Shown one piece after another: positions 48,996-60,353 of a stretch of DNA of 64,000 bases. Within the stretch, counting starts at the first letter, position 1, and each line of letters begins with the position of its first letter. The DNA is from Ephydatia muelleri. Its lineage: Eukaryota > Porifera > Demospongiae > Spongillida > Spongillidae. Made by a program: the position numbers and the translations under genes. The notes beneath the pieces were generated by a model, which saw only the letters and a list, made by a program, of their open reading frames with translations, was not told where the DNA came from and did not search any database. The stretch covers positions 5,511,497 through 5,575,496 of the forward strand of contig JABACO010000004.1 in the NCBI GenBank assembly GCA_013339895.1, given 5' to 3'.

Positions 48996-50964
48996 ATGGA
49001 GAAACCCTTTCCACACATTACCTGTGGTGTGTGCTCCAAGCCCTACAATGATCCAAGAATTCTGCCATGTTTGCACTCCTTCTGTCTACAATGTCTCCAT
49101 CATGAGATAGGGAAAAGTGGTTCCCAACAAATGTTCCAATGTCCCATCTGTGAACAAAACACCAGCATCCCAGTGGGAGGGGTCAGTGTTCTCCCTCAGA
49201 ATCTCCATCTTGGATTTGAAGTAGAGGTAGCAGAGTACATGTCCAAGATGGTCAACAACAGGAAGATATGTTGTGACGAATGTATGGATGGAAGCAATAG
49301 TCCTGCAGTGGTGTTTTGTTGTACATGTCGTCAGTTCCTATGCAAGCATTGTCACAACCATCACAAACGTAGTCGCCTTCTTTCCAAACACAATATGGTT
49401 GGACTAGACCAGGAGGGAGCCAGACAATTGCACACCACCATGAAGCCAAGAGATCATTACTGCTCTCAGCCTAACCATGAGGACAATAAATTGAATTTTT
49501 GTTGTGAGACTTGTAGCTTGCCGGTATGCCGTGACTGCACTACAGTTACCCACAAAAGCCACTCTGTGAAGGAAATATCCACAGTAGCAAAGACCCACCA
49601 AATGGAAATCTCAGGAGCACTTAAAGATGCAAAGGAGGTAGTGACAAAGCTGACTGGAGCCATTGATGAAAATAACAGGATGATAAAACAAGTGGAGATA
49701 TCCACAAGAAATGCTTTCTTGACCATCAACCAAGCCTTTGAAACGCTCCAACAAACATTGGAAGAAAGGAGAAAGACACTATTGTCAGAGTTGGAGGCCA
49801 TTTCACTGTCCAAGACAAAAGCTCTGACCCTCCAGAAGGAACAGTTTGAGAAGATGGTTGGAGACATTGGTCACTACACTGATATGGCCTCCCAGATCCT
49901 GCAGACCCACACTGACCATGAGATTGTAGCATTGGGAGGACTCATACCCACTGAACTGCAGGCCACCCTCAAGAGGGTCCAGACCATTTCCCTCACTCCA
50001 AACCAACACGCCAGCATAATTGTGTCTGTTCAAACAGACGATATTGTCACACAACTGTCCAATTTGGGTGAAATTATTTGTCTGTCTTCAAGAAAATGGA
50101 TATCCGCATCACTAGCCAAGATGGAGGTAAGCTGTACCATTTTGAGGTTCAATGCAAATTAAACCCTAGTTAGTATTGTTTACCTTATCCTGAAATAGAA
50201 CGCAATAATGCTTTAAGTGCCAGGAAGATTGTTTCAAATTATCTGCTATTAATTAGTATTGCTATTAAATAATTGGCTAGTTTGTTTGGTCCAACAGTAG
50301 CGCATGATGGCATACAAGATGCGTGGGTACTCTCATTAATTCTTTCAACCAATAGTTCACTTATTCTATATTTTATGATCATCCACCTCTTCCCTCCATT
50401 GTTCCTTCCTCCCTCCCACCTTCCTCCCTTCCACCTTCCTCCCTCCCACCTTCCTCCCTCCCACCTTCCTCCCTTTCTCCTTCCCTGCTTCCTCCTTATT
50501 CTGCTCCCTCTCCTCCCCTTCTCCCTCCCCTCTCCTCCCCTTCCCTCCTGCACTCTCAACTCTTCCTCCCTCTCCCTCTCTCCCTCTCATGGTATCCCTC
50601 ACCTTGATCGCATCTTCTCCATCCTCCCCCCTCTTGTAGCAGAGAGACTTTGCATTTCTAAGAGATCAGCCATTCCATGATGGTGGTCTAGCAAATCAAC
50701 TAACAGTAAATGTAACAGCTCATAATATTTTGGAGTCTTCATTCTCTCTCCTCCTCCCTCTCCCTCCACATTCCCTTCTCCTCGCAACTCCTACACCCTC
50801 CTCTCACCATCATCCTCAATTGAACTATTCTAACTAAGTGTATTGGCTACTTCATTTGTTAATTGGCTTCCTCCCACACACACACACACATGCACATGCA
50901 TGCACGCACACACACATTCACACACATGCACCCACACACATGCACGCACACACATACATGCACA

Positions 50965-50997
<33 letters not shown>

Positions 50998-51536
50998 GGA
51001 TGAGTTACCAAGTGAGGCATGTGATGGCATGTCACCTTCTGAGCTTGAAGAGTCCATACTCCCACCACCCATCCTCCACCCGAACCAGCCATTGCCAATG
51101 TATGGTTCTGACCAAGTGGTATGATGAATAGTTCAGGTATTCAGTATTTGTGCTTATCCACCCCCTCTCCCTCCTCCCTCCCTCCCTCCCTCCTCCCTCC
51201 TGCCCTCCTCCTCTCTCCCTCCTCCTCTCTCCCTCCTCCTCTCTCCCTCCTCTCCCTCCTCCCCTCTCCCTCCTCCCTCCTCGTTTTTTCCTTGTAACTC
51301 CACCTTCCTCCTCCCTTAACATTATCCCACAGCTGCAAAGTGCTGTTGCCATAGCAACATATCCCCAACCTAGACCCAGACAAGGAGCCAACGGTCCCTT
51401 GTTCCCCACCAGTCAGCCACAGTGGAATGGACACAATAATCAAGTGATAGATCCCTGTCCCATTTGTGGTCTGAACAACTTCACAAGCATTGGTGACCTT
51501 GAGAGGCACAGTGCCAGATGTACAGACTTTCAATAA
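48996..51536 (+). CDS. TRIM protein (RING, two B-boxes, coiled coil) fused in frame to UBZ-like zinc finger
   Basis: Exons 48996-50126, 50640-50705, 50999-51118 and 51333-51536 are all phase 0 and total 1521 nt (506 aa). The RING is C3HC4: Cys10, Cys13, Cys25, His27, Cys30, Cys33, Cys49, Cys52. B-box 1 (CCDECMDGSNSPAVVFC) and B-box 2 (HYCSQPNHEDNKLNFCCETC) precede a coiled coil at about 200-370. The last three exons are copies of exons 4, 3 and 5 of the gene at 42070, in that altered order, ending in Cys481/Cys484/His498/Cys502 (CPICGLNNFTSIGDLERH). The ATG at 48996 is preferred over 48909 because the extra 29 residues precede the RING and look intronic. The RING predicts a ubiquitin E3 ligase. 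Exon 50640 uses a shifted donor (ACA|GTAAAT) because the original was lost. The TRIM part is confident, the fusion needs transcript support. Confidence 0.7.
50395..50595. repeat. polypyrimidine tract in TRIM-UBZ intron 1
   Basis: CCTTCCTCCCTCCCA units, about 200 nt, followed by the acceptor at 50639. Confidence 0.9.
50870..50998. repeat. (CA)n microsatellite ending at a 3' splice site
   Basis: CA/GCACACA repeats run directly into the ACACAAG|GAT acceptor of exon 50999. The paralogous acceptor at 42938 is ACATACAAG. Confidence 0.9.
51155..51290. repeat. polypyrimidine tract before the last TRIM-UBZ exon
   Basis: CCCTCC/TCTCCCTCCTCC repeats, shared with the paralogous intron at 43335-43575. 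Confidence 0.9.
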
Positions 51537-52392
51537 GTGTCGTTATATGTTGAGTGTGTTGTGTATCCACTACCTAATTTGCCTCCAGTTTTGTATATTT
51601 CATGTAAATATTTCAAGGCTGAGTAATTGGATGAAGGAAATGTAGAAAGTGAAATTGATGTGATACTATAAACCAACGATAATGGTTTAATGAAGACTTT
51701 GGGACCTTTGTACAATAGAGAACCGCAAGCTGTGAGGCTCAGCTTAGAGCAATCCCCATGCACCTAGCATGGCCCTACCATTAGTTATTCAAGGGGGGTT
51801 TGTAAGCTGAGCATTGCAGTTCTATGCTTATATTGTGTAGTAGTAAATTCAGATTTGAAGAGAATTGTACAGTGTACTCATGTACTTGTGAATCAGGACT
51901 TTCAAAATCCCAACATCCATTGTATATGACAGTACATCCAGAAATTATGCCACAATTACTGCATGGTCGTGAAAATGCACTGCATATGCACATATATGCA
52001 TTGTTAATGAATCAGACAGTTACGGTATTTATATGAATCAATCATGAGCTAGGACTGGGATGCACATACTTCTCGTACCTACTAATTATGTTGCTAACTC
52101 ACACAAATGACTGACCTCTTTCATAGTCTGAAACTTTGGAGTACCTTGCTACATTTTGGGATGCTAAAGTCCAGCCCAGAGCCCTTGGGGATTTTACAAA
52201 ATATAATTTAGTCTCGCAAGCTACGTAACATGTAGTTGTTTGGGGACAAGGGAAGCGTTTTTTACTTGTGAAAGTACTTGTGAAAAGGTGAAAAGGAGGT
52301 TGGAGAACCTTTCCATTTCACTTGATTCTATTGTGCTGCTCCTACCTGACCCTTTGATAGTAGGGCTTTATCACATTCAAGTGAACTACTTA
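51537..52392. other. 3' flank, no gene recognised
   Basis: 51537-51680 is the duplicated 3' flank (compare 43821-43990). The rest is AT-rich without recognisable coding. Confidence 0.5.
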
Positions 52393-52740
52393 TTTAGTCT
52401 CGTACCCAGACCGTGTATGTCACAGCAGTGGATGGATTACATCACCACTACGCTCTGGCTCATAGATTGTTTTTTTCCAACATTTTGTTGCACCAATCAG
52501 AATGCAGTATGAAGTGATGTCACAATATTGCATTCCTCGTGGTATTAATGAGCACCATTTTTGCATTTCAAGCGTTTGGCCTCACCAGCGTGAAGCTGTG
52601 AAATTATTTGTCGAAGGGAATGATGTGTACATCACAGCTTGCCCACTGGTGAGGGAATGTCGCTGTCGTATTCGCCCAAACGAATTGTTGCACTGAAGAG
52701 TAGCATTTGTGATGACTCCCTGATCACCAAAATGAGAGCA
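52393..52740 (+). mobile_element. truncated TAGTCTCG-family element with RecQ fragment
   Basis: Starts with the terminus TAGTCTCGTACCCAGACC (52393-52410). About 170 bp inside it a RecQ-type sequence begins. No downstream terminus or 9-bp duplication (left flank CTACTTATT) was found, so the right end is lost or lies in degraded sequence. Confidence 0.75.
52560..52690 (+). pseudogene. RecQ-like helicase N-terminal fragment
   Basis: PHQREAVKLFVEGNDVYIT corresponds to the Q-motif region of RecQ helicases. After one frame change it continues LPTGEGMSLSY, a degenerate Walker A (expected LPTGSGKS). It aligns with the helicase exon at 62359-62613 and lies the same short distance inside the same transposon terminus. 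Confidence 0.75.
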
Positions 52741-52974
52741 TTCCTTCCCTGTCTCCCCTCTCCTTCCTCCATCCTCTTCCTTTGTGTCTGCCTTCCTCCT
52801 CTCCCTCTATCGCCCGTACTGTTCCTCTATACATTGTTCCACCATTACAATGTGCCCTTATCGCTGATGGTCAACTGCTGCTGCTTGGCTTGTTACAAAA
52901 GCAGCAGCGAGGTATGAAACCTGATAATGACATGATGCAACAGAAGTTTCATGCAACCAGTAAACTGACCCACA

Positions 52975-53205
52975 CGTCATCCCTCACACACCAGCCACAC
53001 CCAAGAACTTCACACACCACACCGTCTCTTCCATCCCTCACACACCAGCCACACCCCTGACCTTCACACACCACACTGTCTCTTCCATCCCTTACACACC
53101 AGCCACACCCCTGACCTTCACACACCACACCGTCTCTTCCATCCCTCACACCAGCCACACCCCTGACCTTCACACGTCTCTTTCCATCCCTTCACACACT
53201 GTCCA
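52975..53205. repeat. 54-bp minisatellite
   Basis: Four units of CACACCAGCCACACCCCTGA, CTTCACACACCACACCGTCT and CTTCCATCCCT. Confidence 0.95.
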
Positions 53206-53444
53206 TCCACACACCATCCTCCATACACCTCCTTAGGCCTAAACAAATTAGTAGTCTTGGTCATAGTTGGTGGCTCAATGTACCATATTCTATTGGGCTG
53301 GGGAGCCATTGATGTAGTCTGAGGTTTCATTCCCTACATCTGCATTCACATACTCTGGTATGGCGAGATGTGTAAGGTCGATCAGCCTGTTTGTATACCA
53401 GTGAATGAGGAATGTCACCTTGGTTGGCTTTCATGAACTGACCT

Positions 53445-53447
<3 letters not shown>

Positions 53448-53497
<50 letters not shown>

Positions 53498-53515
53498 TGT
53501 GTGTGTGTGTGCTTG
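53448..53515. repeat. (GT)n microsatellite
   Basis: About 30 GT units with one GAG interruption. Confidence 0.95.
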
Positions 53516-53619
53516 TGTGCTTGTGTGCATGTATGGGTAATGCATTGTTATTAAAGCCACTATATCTTCTGACAGCTTTTGCAACATTCTCTTTGTAAAA
53601 CAGGCTGACTTCAATTGCG

Positions 53620-54975
53620 AGGGTTGGTGGACATAATGTGTGTCAAAATAATGTGTGAGACAGGTACTGAGTAACTAATCTAGCGACTCCCGTGTTGTAA
53701 CTTGTAGCCACTTTGAATTATAAGGTGCCATCAGTTTCTATTTATCTGGTCACACGCTCTTAACCGCTCTGTCCCAGCTGCAGAACACATCAATTTCTTT
53801 GTGTGATTGTAAGCAGTGTCAACGATGTCGTGCATGAAATATACATAATTTCATTCATAAGCGGGCACGAACAGTTTATAGCAATGACACTGCATTTCTT
53901 TCATAGTTTCTGTTACATTAGTAAATAAACCAGCTCAGACCAGTTATTGACGTACCCTTGTGTTGACTTCATTTTGCTAAATTCAAAAGTTACTCTCAAG
54001 AGAAAATTCTCACGATCTCCGATGCATTTTAAAGTGCAAGTATTTCAGACATGAATGAAGGCCAAATATATCCTTCTATGGCCCATACATAGGCGGTCAT
54101 CTTGCTGTTTATTGTTAAACTAGTTTATAATGTACTATAAATCGGTCTGATTATGATATATCTACTTCGAAAAATTATTCCATTAACCATTCTTTAACTA
54201 AATTCAAGACACAACATTAATTTCTATCGCGCATAATTTATTTCATATAAGTATACCATTGCGTCATCTGCCAAAATTATTCAATAAATATTGGCAATAA
54301 TTGACATCTATCTAATGGTGAATAAATGTGCACAATAAGTTAACTCAGCTGAAGATTAACATTTTAAGGCTGCTGGTGATGATCTGAGCCAATAGCAAGC
54401 CAGGTAGCTAAGTGGAAACCTTTTCCTTAGCCTCCTCCCCCCAATTCCCATAGATCTAGACTGCCAGCTAGAGGGACACCACCCACCCTAGCTCACTGCT
54501 GATGCATTATGGTGAAGGCTATGATTTTAAAAATCAGACTCGTGTGATTTTTACTGCATGTTCTATCACGTACACGTAATGATTCAAAAATGAGCGTTCG
54601 CTTTATATGATATTGCCGCATCTAAAGTTTATTATTTAAACATAGTGTATTATTAGATAAACAGAGTAAAACATTTCTGCTAAAATCTATCCTAGGATAA
54701 ATTTTGGCAGCCAAAATTTATCCTACCCTGCCAAAAATTACCCTACGTGATTTTAGCCAGACAAATACAATTGTTCAGGAGTTTATGATAATAATGATAA
54801 CCGCGTGGCCCCCGACCTTTGCAGGTGTTTTTGTTCAGAAAAGGTTACTAGGCTGACAGAGGGGAATAGTGAAGAGTTTTTAACCTACCATCCACTGTAC
54901 CAATTAACTCAGTGAACTCCATTAACGACAAGCTAAGTCTATTGTTAGATTGAGTCAAGTGTTGTGCCTTGTCAA
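53620..54975. other. no gene recognised
   Basis: AT-rich 1.35 kb without an ORF of 60 codons on either strand. No repeat boundary found. Confidence 0.5.
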
Positions 54976-54979
54976 TCAA

Positions 54980-55054
<75 letters not shown>

Positions 55055-55075
55055 GGGGGGGGGGGGGGGGGGGGG
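54980..55075. repeat. 96-nt poly-G tract
   Basis: G only, apart from one T at 55054, sharply bounded (CAATCAA before, AGGTAATGG after). It is capable of multiple G-quadruplexes. The true length may be misassembled. Confidence 0.95.
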
Positions 55076-55608
55076 AGGTAATGGAGATTACACTTATGAT
55101 GAACACGTTTTGTGTTTTATTACTCCTTGCAATTTCTGCAATACCATTTATGACGTCTGACTTTCAGTGTTCTTTGTGGGATGGATTAGTCACACTCCTT
55201 ATGATACCACGCACAACATCCATCACCTTGTATCATAAGTGCTGAAGATAATATCTCTGGGGTGGGTGGGAGAAGAAGCGAAGGGTTTGAGAGTCAGTGA
55301 GGGGTTGGAGGGAGGAAGGTGTGGAAGAGAGGGAGGGAGGTGGTAGGGAGGGGGGAGGGAGAATGAGGAGTGAGGTCAGAACAGGGTGGCCATCTCAGCG
55401 AGTGTGTCTTCCCTCTCCACAGACAGACACTTTCTTTTGCCATCATGAGACTCCTGCTGTCAGAATTGGATCGGGCCAGACCGGCCTAATGGGATGAGGG
55501 AGACTGCTCTGGCCAAGCACTACATCGAGGTGCTGAATATCTCCAAGGAGAGCACAGATGCTCAAAGCTTCTCCACTACAGGGCACCCCAGATAGCTAAA
55601 GAGGTGCA

Positions 55609-55747
55609 GAGTGTGTGTGTGTGTGTGTGCATGTGTGTGTATATGTGTGTGTGGGCATGTGTGTGTGTGTGCATGTGTGTGTGCGCGCGTGTGTGTGTGT
55701 GTGTGCGTGTGCATGTGTGTGTGCATGTGTGTGTGTGTGCATGCGCA

Positions 55748-55779
<32 letters not shown>

Positions 55780-55870
55780 CATGTGTGTAGGGTGTGTGTG
55801 TTTATGAGTGTGTGTGTGCATGTATATGTGTGTGTGTGTGTGTGTGTGTTTTGCGGTGTGTGTGTGTGTA
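55609..55870. repeat. (GT)n/(GTGTGCAT)n tract after ligase exon
   Basis: Interrupted GT repeat beginning within 6 nt of the donor at 55604. Confidence 0.95.
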
Positions 55871-56204
55871 TTGTGCATGTATGTGTGTGCAGTCCATGCT
55901 AATGTGCAGGGTATGGAAGTGAGCTATATGTGGCCATACAGGTACTTGTAGCCATCTGAGTATAGGTGTGCATGCATGTAAGTGCATTGGAGCCAGGTAT
56001 TGGCAGACCAGACATGGTCGTGTACACTCTTGTCTTACTACTTCCTTTGCAGGAGGCTGGGGATTTTGCTGATGTAGCTTATTTTGTACTGATAAGCCTG
56101 TGGGAAGTGAGTTTCATAGTGTGTGTGTGGTTGTTGGTGTGCGAGTGTGTGTGTTGCGTTGTGTCTGTGTGTCTGTGTAGCTTTAGGATCCTATTGACCC
56201 TCCC

Positions 56205-56895
56205 CATCCCACACCTCTCCTCCTCATGTAACACCCTCTCCCATCCACACCCCTCCTCCCCATTCCACACTCCCTCCTCCCCATCCCACACTCCCTCCCC
56301 ATCCACACTCCCCCCCATCCTCCCTCCTCCTCCATCCTCCCTCCTCCCCATCCTCCCTCCTCCCCATCCTCCCTCCTCCCCTCCCTCCTCCCCATCCTCC
56401 CTCCTCCCCATCCTCTCCTCCTCCTCCCTCCTCCTCCTCCCCCTCCCTCCCTCCTCCCCATCCTCCCCTCCTCCCCCCCTCCTCTCCCTCCTCCCCATCC
56501 TCCCTCCTCCCATCCTCCCTCCTCCCCCTCTCCTCCTCCCCCTCCCCCTCCTCCCCTCCTCCCCTCCCCCCTCCTCCCATCCTCCCTCCTCCCTCCTCTC
56601 CTCCCCATCCTCCTCCTCCCCCTCCTCCCCATCCTCCCTCCTCCCTCCTCCCCCCCTCCCTCCTCCCTCCTCCTCCCTCCTCCCTCCTCCCCCTCCTCCC
56701 TCCTCCCCCTCCCCCCTATCCTCCTCCCCTCCTCCCCCCTCCCCCTCCTCCCTCCTCCCCATCCTCCCCTCCCTCCCTCCTCCCCTCCTCCCCTCCTCCC
56801 ATCCTCCCTCCTCCCCATCCTCCCTCCTCCCCATCCTCCCTCCTCCCCATCCTCCCTCCTCCCTCCTCATCCTCCCTCCATCCTCCGCCTCACGG
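56205..56895. repeat. 690-nt (CCTCCTCCCCAT)n polypyrimidine tract
   Basis: Almost purine-free on the plus strand except for A in CCAT units. It contains no AG from about 56210 to the CTCAG at 56903. Confidence 0.95.
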
Positions 56896-57029
56896 TTGCT
56901 CAGTACCTGGACGACCTAGCCAATGACAACACCAGCAAGGACAGGGCTGGCATGAAGAAGGCCCTCCAGCTCCTCCTGAGGAACACCAGTGCTCTGGAGC
57001 AGAAGTGGCTCATCAGGATCATACTGAAG

Positions 57030-57877
57030 GTAGCTGCTCGTGTGGGGGGGAGGGCAATCCAGAAGGGACCAAGGACCTAGTGTTCAACCCCTTCATCTCT
57101 GGGTCTACATGTGCTTGCTATTCCTCCATTCCAACCTGACGCCACCTCACTCTCATTCTCTGCCTCTTCATTCAAAGCTTTGTCATTAACTCTTTGAACG
57201 CCAGGTGCATATATACATACATGCGAGAACTATCTGCCTCACCATTCATGCAGTGCTATGTGTGTTGTGTTGATCATAATCACTTTGAATACCATTGTAG
57301 ATGCATGGAAGTACAATACTGACATGCATGTAACCCCATAGTCATACAAATATGTGGTCCTGGTGTAAGCACATTTAGTGTGTCCATTATAACCCACTGC
57401 ACCTTTTGTTGCAATAACCCATAATACGAACTGGCAAAAGGGGGGGGGGGGGGGGGGGAGTGAACAGGCATGACATACTACACTGATCTGGGTTACACAT
57501 TCTTGTTCTTGGAGTATTGAAGTGATGCATGAGTGAAGTCAAGTGAGGTCATCTGAATAATGGGGATCTTTAGCCAGTGTGAGAGGAAACATAATTACTT
57601 TGTACATGGACTTATAAGGCTACAAGTGCAGCAAGCATTTGCATGCATCATAAAGTTGTGACTGATCAACACATTTTTGCACGCAATATCTAAATCATGT
57701 ATGAATGGAGTAATGGTTGTGTGTGCATGCATGCATATACGCACGTGGCGTTCAAAGAGTTAATACTTTGTGCTGTTTTTTAATTTTATTTATTTCATTG
57801 ATTTGCGTTGTGTCAAAGCTTGTGCATGATGCCACGCCCACTGTTAGCCAGGGTTACACAGTGTCTTGGTCCTGCAG
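57030..57877. other. ligase-like intron with G18 tract
   Basis: Contains about 18 G at 57440 and no exon. GTTAATACTTTG/AACGCCA phrases flank 57190-57760 in inverted orientation (TTAACTCTTTGAACGCCA at 57187, GGCGTTCAAAGAGTTAA at 57747). A 580-bp MITE with these ends is therefore possible. Confidence 0.45.
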
Positions 57878-58029
57878 GGCCTCAAGACAGGTCTGAGCGA
57901 GAACTCTGTCTTCTCTGTCTTCCATCCTGATGCCGTCGATCTGTTCAGCGTCTGCAGCAATCTGGAGAAGGTGGGATGGTGAGCATTAATTAAAGGAAAG
58001 CTGGACGAGTAGCACACATGTGCAATGTT

Positions 58030-58315
58030 TCTGTGTGTGTGTGTCTGTGTGTGTGTGTGTGTCTGTGTGGTGTGTCTGTGTGGGTGTGTCTGTGTGTGTG
58101 TGTCTGTGTGTGTGTGTCTGTGTGTGTGTTGTGTCTGTGTGTGTGTCTGTGTGTGTGTGTCTGTGTGTGTGTGTGTCTGTGTGTGTGTGTGTCTGTGTGT
58201 GTGTGTCTGTGTGTGTGTGTGTCTGTGTGTGTGTGTCTGTGTATGTGTGTGTCTGTGTGTGTGTGTCTGTGTGTGTGTATGTGTATGTGGTGTGTGTGTG
58301 TGTTGTGTGTGTGTC
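58030..58315. repeat. (GTGTGTCT)n microsatellite
   Basis: GT repeat with regular CT interruptions every 8-10 nt, starting about 60 nt after the ligase exon donor at 57971. Confidence 0.95.
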
Positions 58316-58639
58316 GTTGCATGGAGTGCACCACCATTTCTCTGAGATCCGATATGTAAAAAATACGATGGAATTATCTCAAGGCTATGCTGTGTATGTT
58401 TGTGCTAAAGAATTCAATCATGACACAGAAAGATAATTCACTTACGTGCACACTGTAGGTCACGACAACCTATTCCCTCCTCCTCCCTCCACTCCTCCCT
58501 CCTCCCCTCTCCCACCAGGTTGCACTGACCTCCGTGACCCCATTGTCCACCTCAATGAGTCCATCATCACCTACTTCTCTGCCTTCAGACCTATGCTCGG
58601 AGAGCGTTGCCACCATGGACCAGGTGTGGGTGTAGGTGT

Positions 58640-59700
58640 GTGTTTGTGTGTATTGAATAGTGTATGTGTCGCTTACATCTTCCGTTTCCTCTTACAAACC
58701 CTCCCTACATGCAGCTTCCTTGCCCAACAGACTTCATACATGTACAATCAGGGAACCTTTTGTCATTGTATACTCCAGCCTTTGTTGATGTCAAGACACA
58801 AAGATGACAGCCCTGCAGATGGTCCCCCCCCCCTCTGGTCATGCACCTTAACCACACACCCTTGTTTAGTACTTACTTCCAAGAAAGCATGAGCAGCAAA
58901 TGCAGAGTCCCACAACTGTGAGCCATTAGTGCCTTGATAAGAAGAGGTGAGGGAGAGTGGGAGAAGGGGAAGTTGTGTGTGTGTTGTGTGTGTGCATGTG
59001 TGTGTATGAGTGAGTGAGTGTGACCTGCAATAGCTGGAAGTAGGAAGGGATCTAATGTGAAGTTATGACAACCATGCATAGATCCTCTAGCACACACAAA
59101 TATGCACAATACAAATACATACTACACTGAGTGTGGGGATGCAAAACACGCTGGCCTATGCCATATTGGTTGTGCATTAAACTCATCAAGGGACTATCCT
59201 CCAAAACTGAAGCTCTATGCTTCGATGGGTAACACATCACACCATGCTTACCTGGTGTCCAACAGGATATACAATGGCCATCATGCACCCACCCTTCAAA
59301 AACTCACCCACTGCATTGTCAACATCATCAGCCTCAGTAGTGCTGTACACTTATTAGGTCGGGTATAGGGTGTAGGTAGAGGATAAAAGGGGAGGACATA
59401 ACCACTCTTAACAGCATCCAAAACCCATGGTGGTGCACAAAGCTCATGTGTCCTCTAATGAACATTGTATCAGCGTGTCCCCATCCTGAACCTCCCAACA
59501 TCTGCCATACACACCCTCCTCACCAATGGAAGGTGTTACCTCCCCCACATGTGCTACACAATTAGGTGTCCCAATGTCGGCACTCCTACACCAAGTGCTC
59601 TTCACCAGCCACGTGTCCACTACCCTTGGACAAAGGATACAGCACACTGGCACACACCTTCACACACTGAAGTGGCCCAGCTCACCACAGTGAAAACATG
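58640..59700. other. no gene recognised
   Basis: Several short ORFs without recognisable motifs. No downstream ligase IV exons (adenylation or OB-fold) are found here. Confidence 0.45.
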
Positions 59701-59709
59701 ACCACCGCC

Positions 59710-59790
59710 ATCACTGTGTGGATCTTGTTTCCTTCAGGATCATAGATGGAGAGACCATTGCCCCAATACTCACTGACAAGGCTGTAACCT
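59710..59790 (-). pseudogene. NHL-repeat fragment of a TRIM-NHL gene
   Basis: On the minus strand GEGYSLVSEYWGNGLSIYD and PEGNKIHTV match the penultimate NHL repeat of the 876-2554 gene (EGYSLVSEYVGHCFSIYD). The match stops after about 27 codons. The adjoining 59805-59865 is the inverted copy of 21735-21790. Confidence 0.85.
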
Positions 59791-59959
59791 TCACCACCTG
59801 TTCCATCACCTTCACCAGATGTGCCACTAGCCCTGCCACCTCCATCTGCACCAGTGCCAGGAAGGGGCGGGGCAGGTGAGGCCATCTTCAGAGAGGACGT
59901 CAGTGCTACACAGGACATTATTTCTAAATCTTTTATTATTTTAAAAATTGTGTTTGTCA

Positions 59960-60353
59960 TCAAGTGTGGAGAAGAGTTTTAATGCGAATATTGTATGTAC
60001 AAGGTGCGCGACATGCTTTGGACAGAGGGACACTAGAATAGTTAAACCTTTAACGAAACAATCACGAATAGATTTTAGGATTGAGGTCAAAATTCAAAGC
60101 GATAACTAATATCCTTAGATAAGATTTATTGTATTTTATTATAGTGGAAAATTAATTTTAACAAAAATAATCACGCGACCACTGAAGGCCGATATCGTTG
60201 ACACATGGAATTGGAGCCAAAGAACAGGTTAGTATTTTTACAGAGGGAGGAAGGATTGGTGTGGAGTGGACGTTAGAGCTGATGTATTGCAAGGGTTATT
60301 TTAATAATGTATATGACCCAAAATGGTCTCGCAGATCTAGAGGCGTATACATT
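59960..60353. other. no gene recognised
   Basis: AT-rich spacer before the transposon nest. Confidence 0.4.

Larger units (their letters stand above)
55423..58623 (+). pseudogene. LIG4: DNA ligase IV N-terminal (DNA-binding domain) fragment with frameshifts
   Basis: Five exon-like blocks: 55423-55603, 56053-56106, 56904-57029, 57878-57970, 58519-58623. In order they read MRLLLSELDRARPA then [45 protein letters not shown] and SALEQKWLIRIILK, SENSVFSVFHPDAVDLF, LRDPIVHLNESIITYFSAF. These match the ligase IV DNA-binding domain used in non-homologous end joining. The first exon has two one-base insertions (TTTT, TAAT) and one deletion. The last has opposite one-base shifts near both ends. The adenylation-site exon (KxDG) is absent downstream. 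The third block probably lost its original start to the 690-nt pyrimidine tract in front of it. A nearby calpain gene with no indel argues for decay rather than poor assembly. Confidence 0.8.

Noticed and set aside
54964..55245. Poly-Gly ORF across the G tract
   Set aside because: Homopolymer artefact; no splice or start context.
56079..56870. 263-codon Gly/Glu/Arg-rich minus-strand ORF
   Set aside because: Product of the polypyrimidine tract read in antisense; open in several frames.
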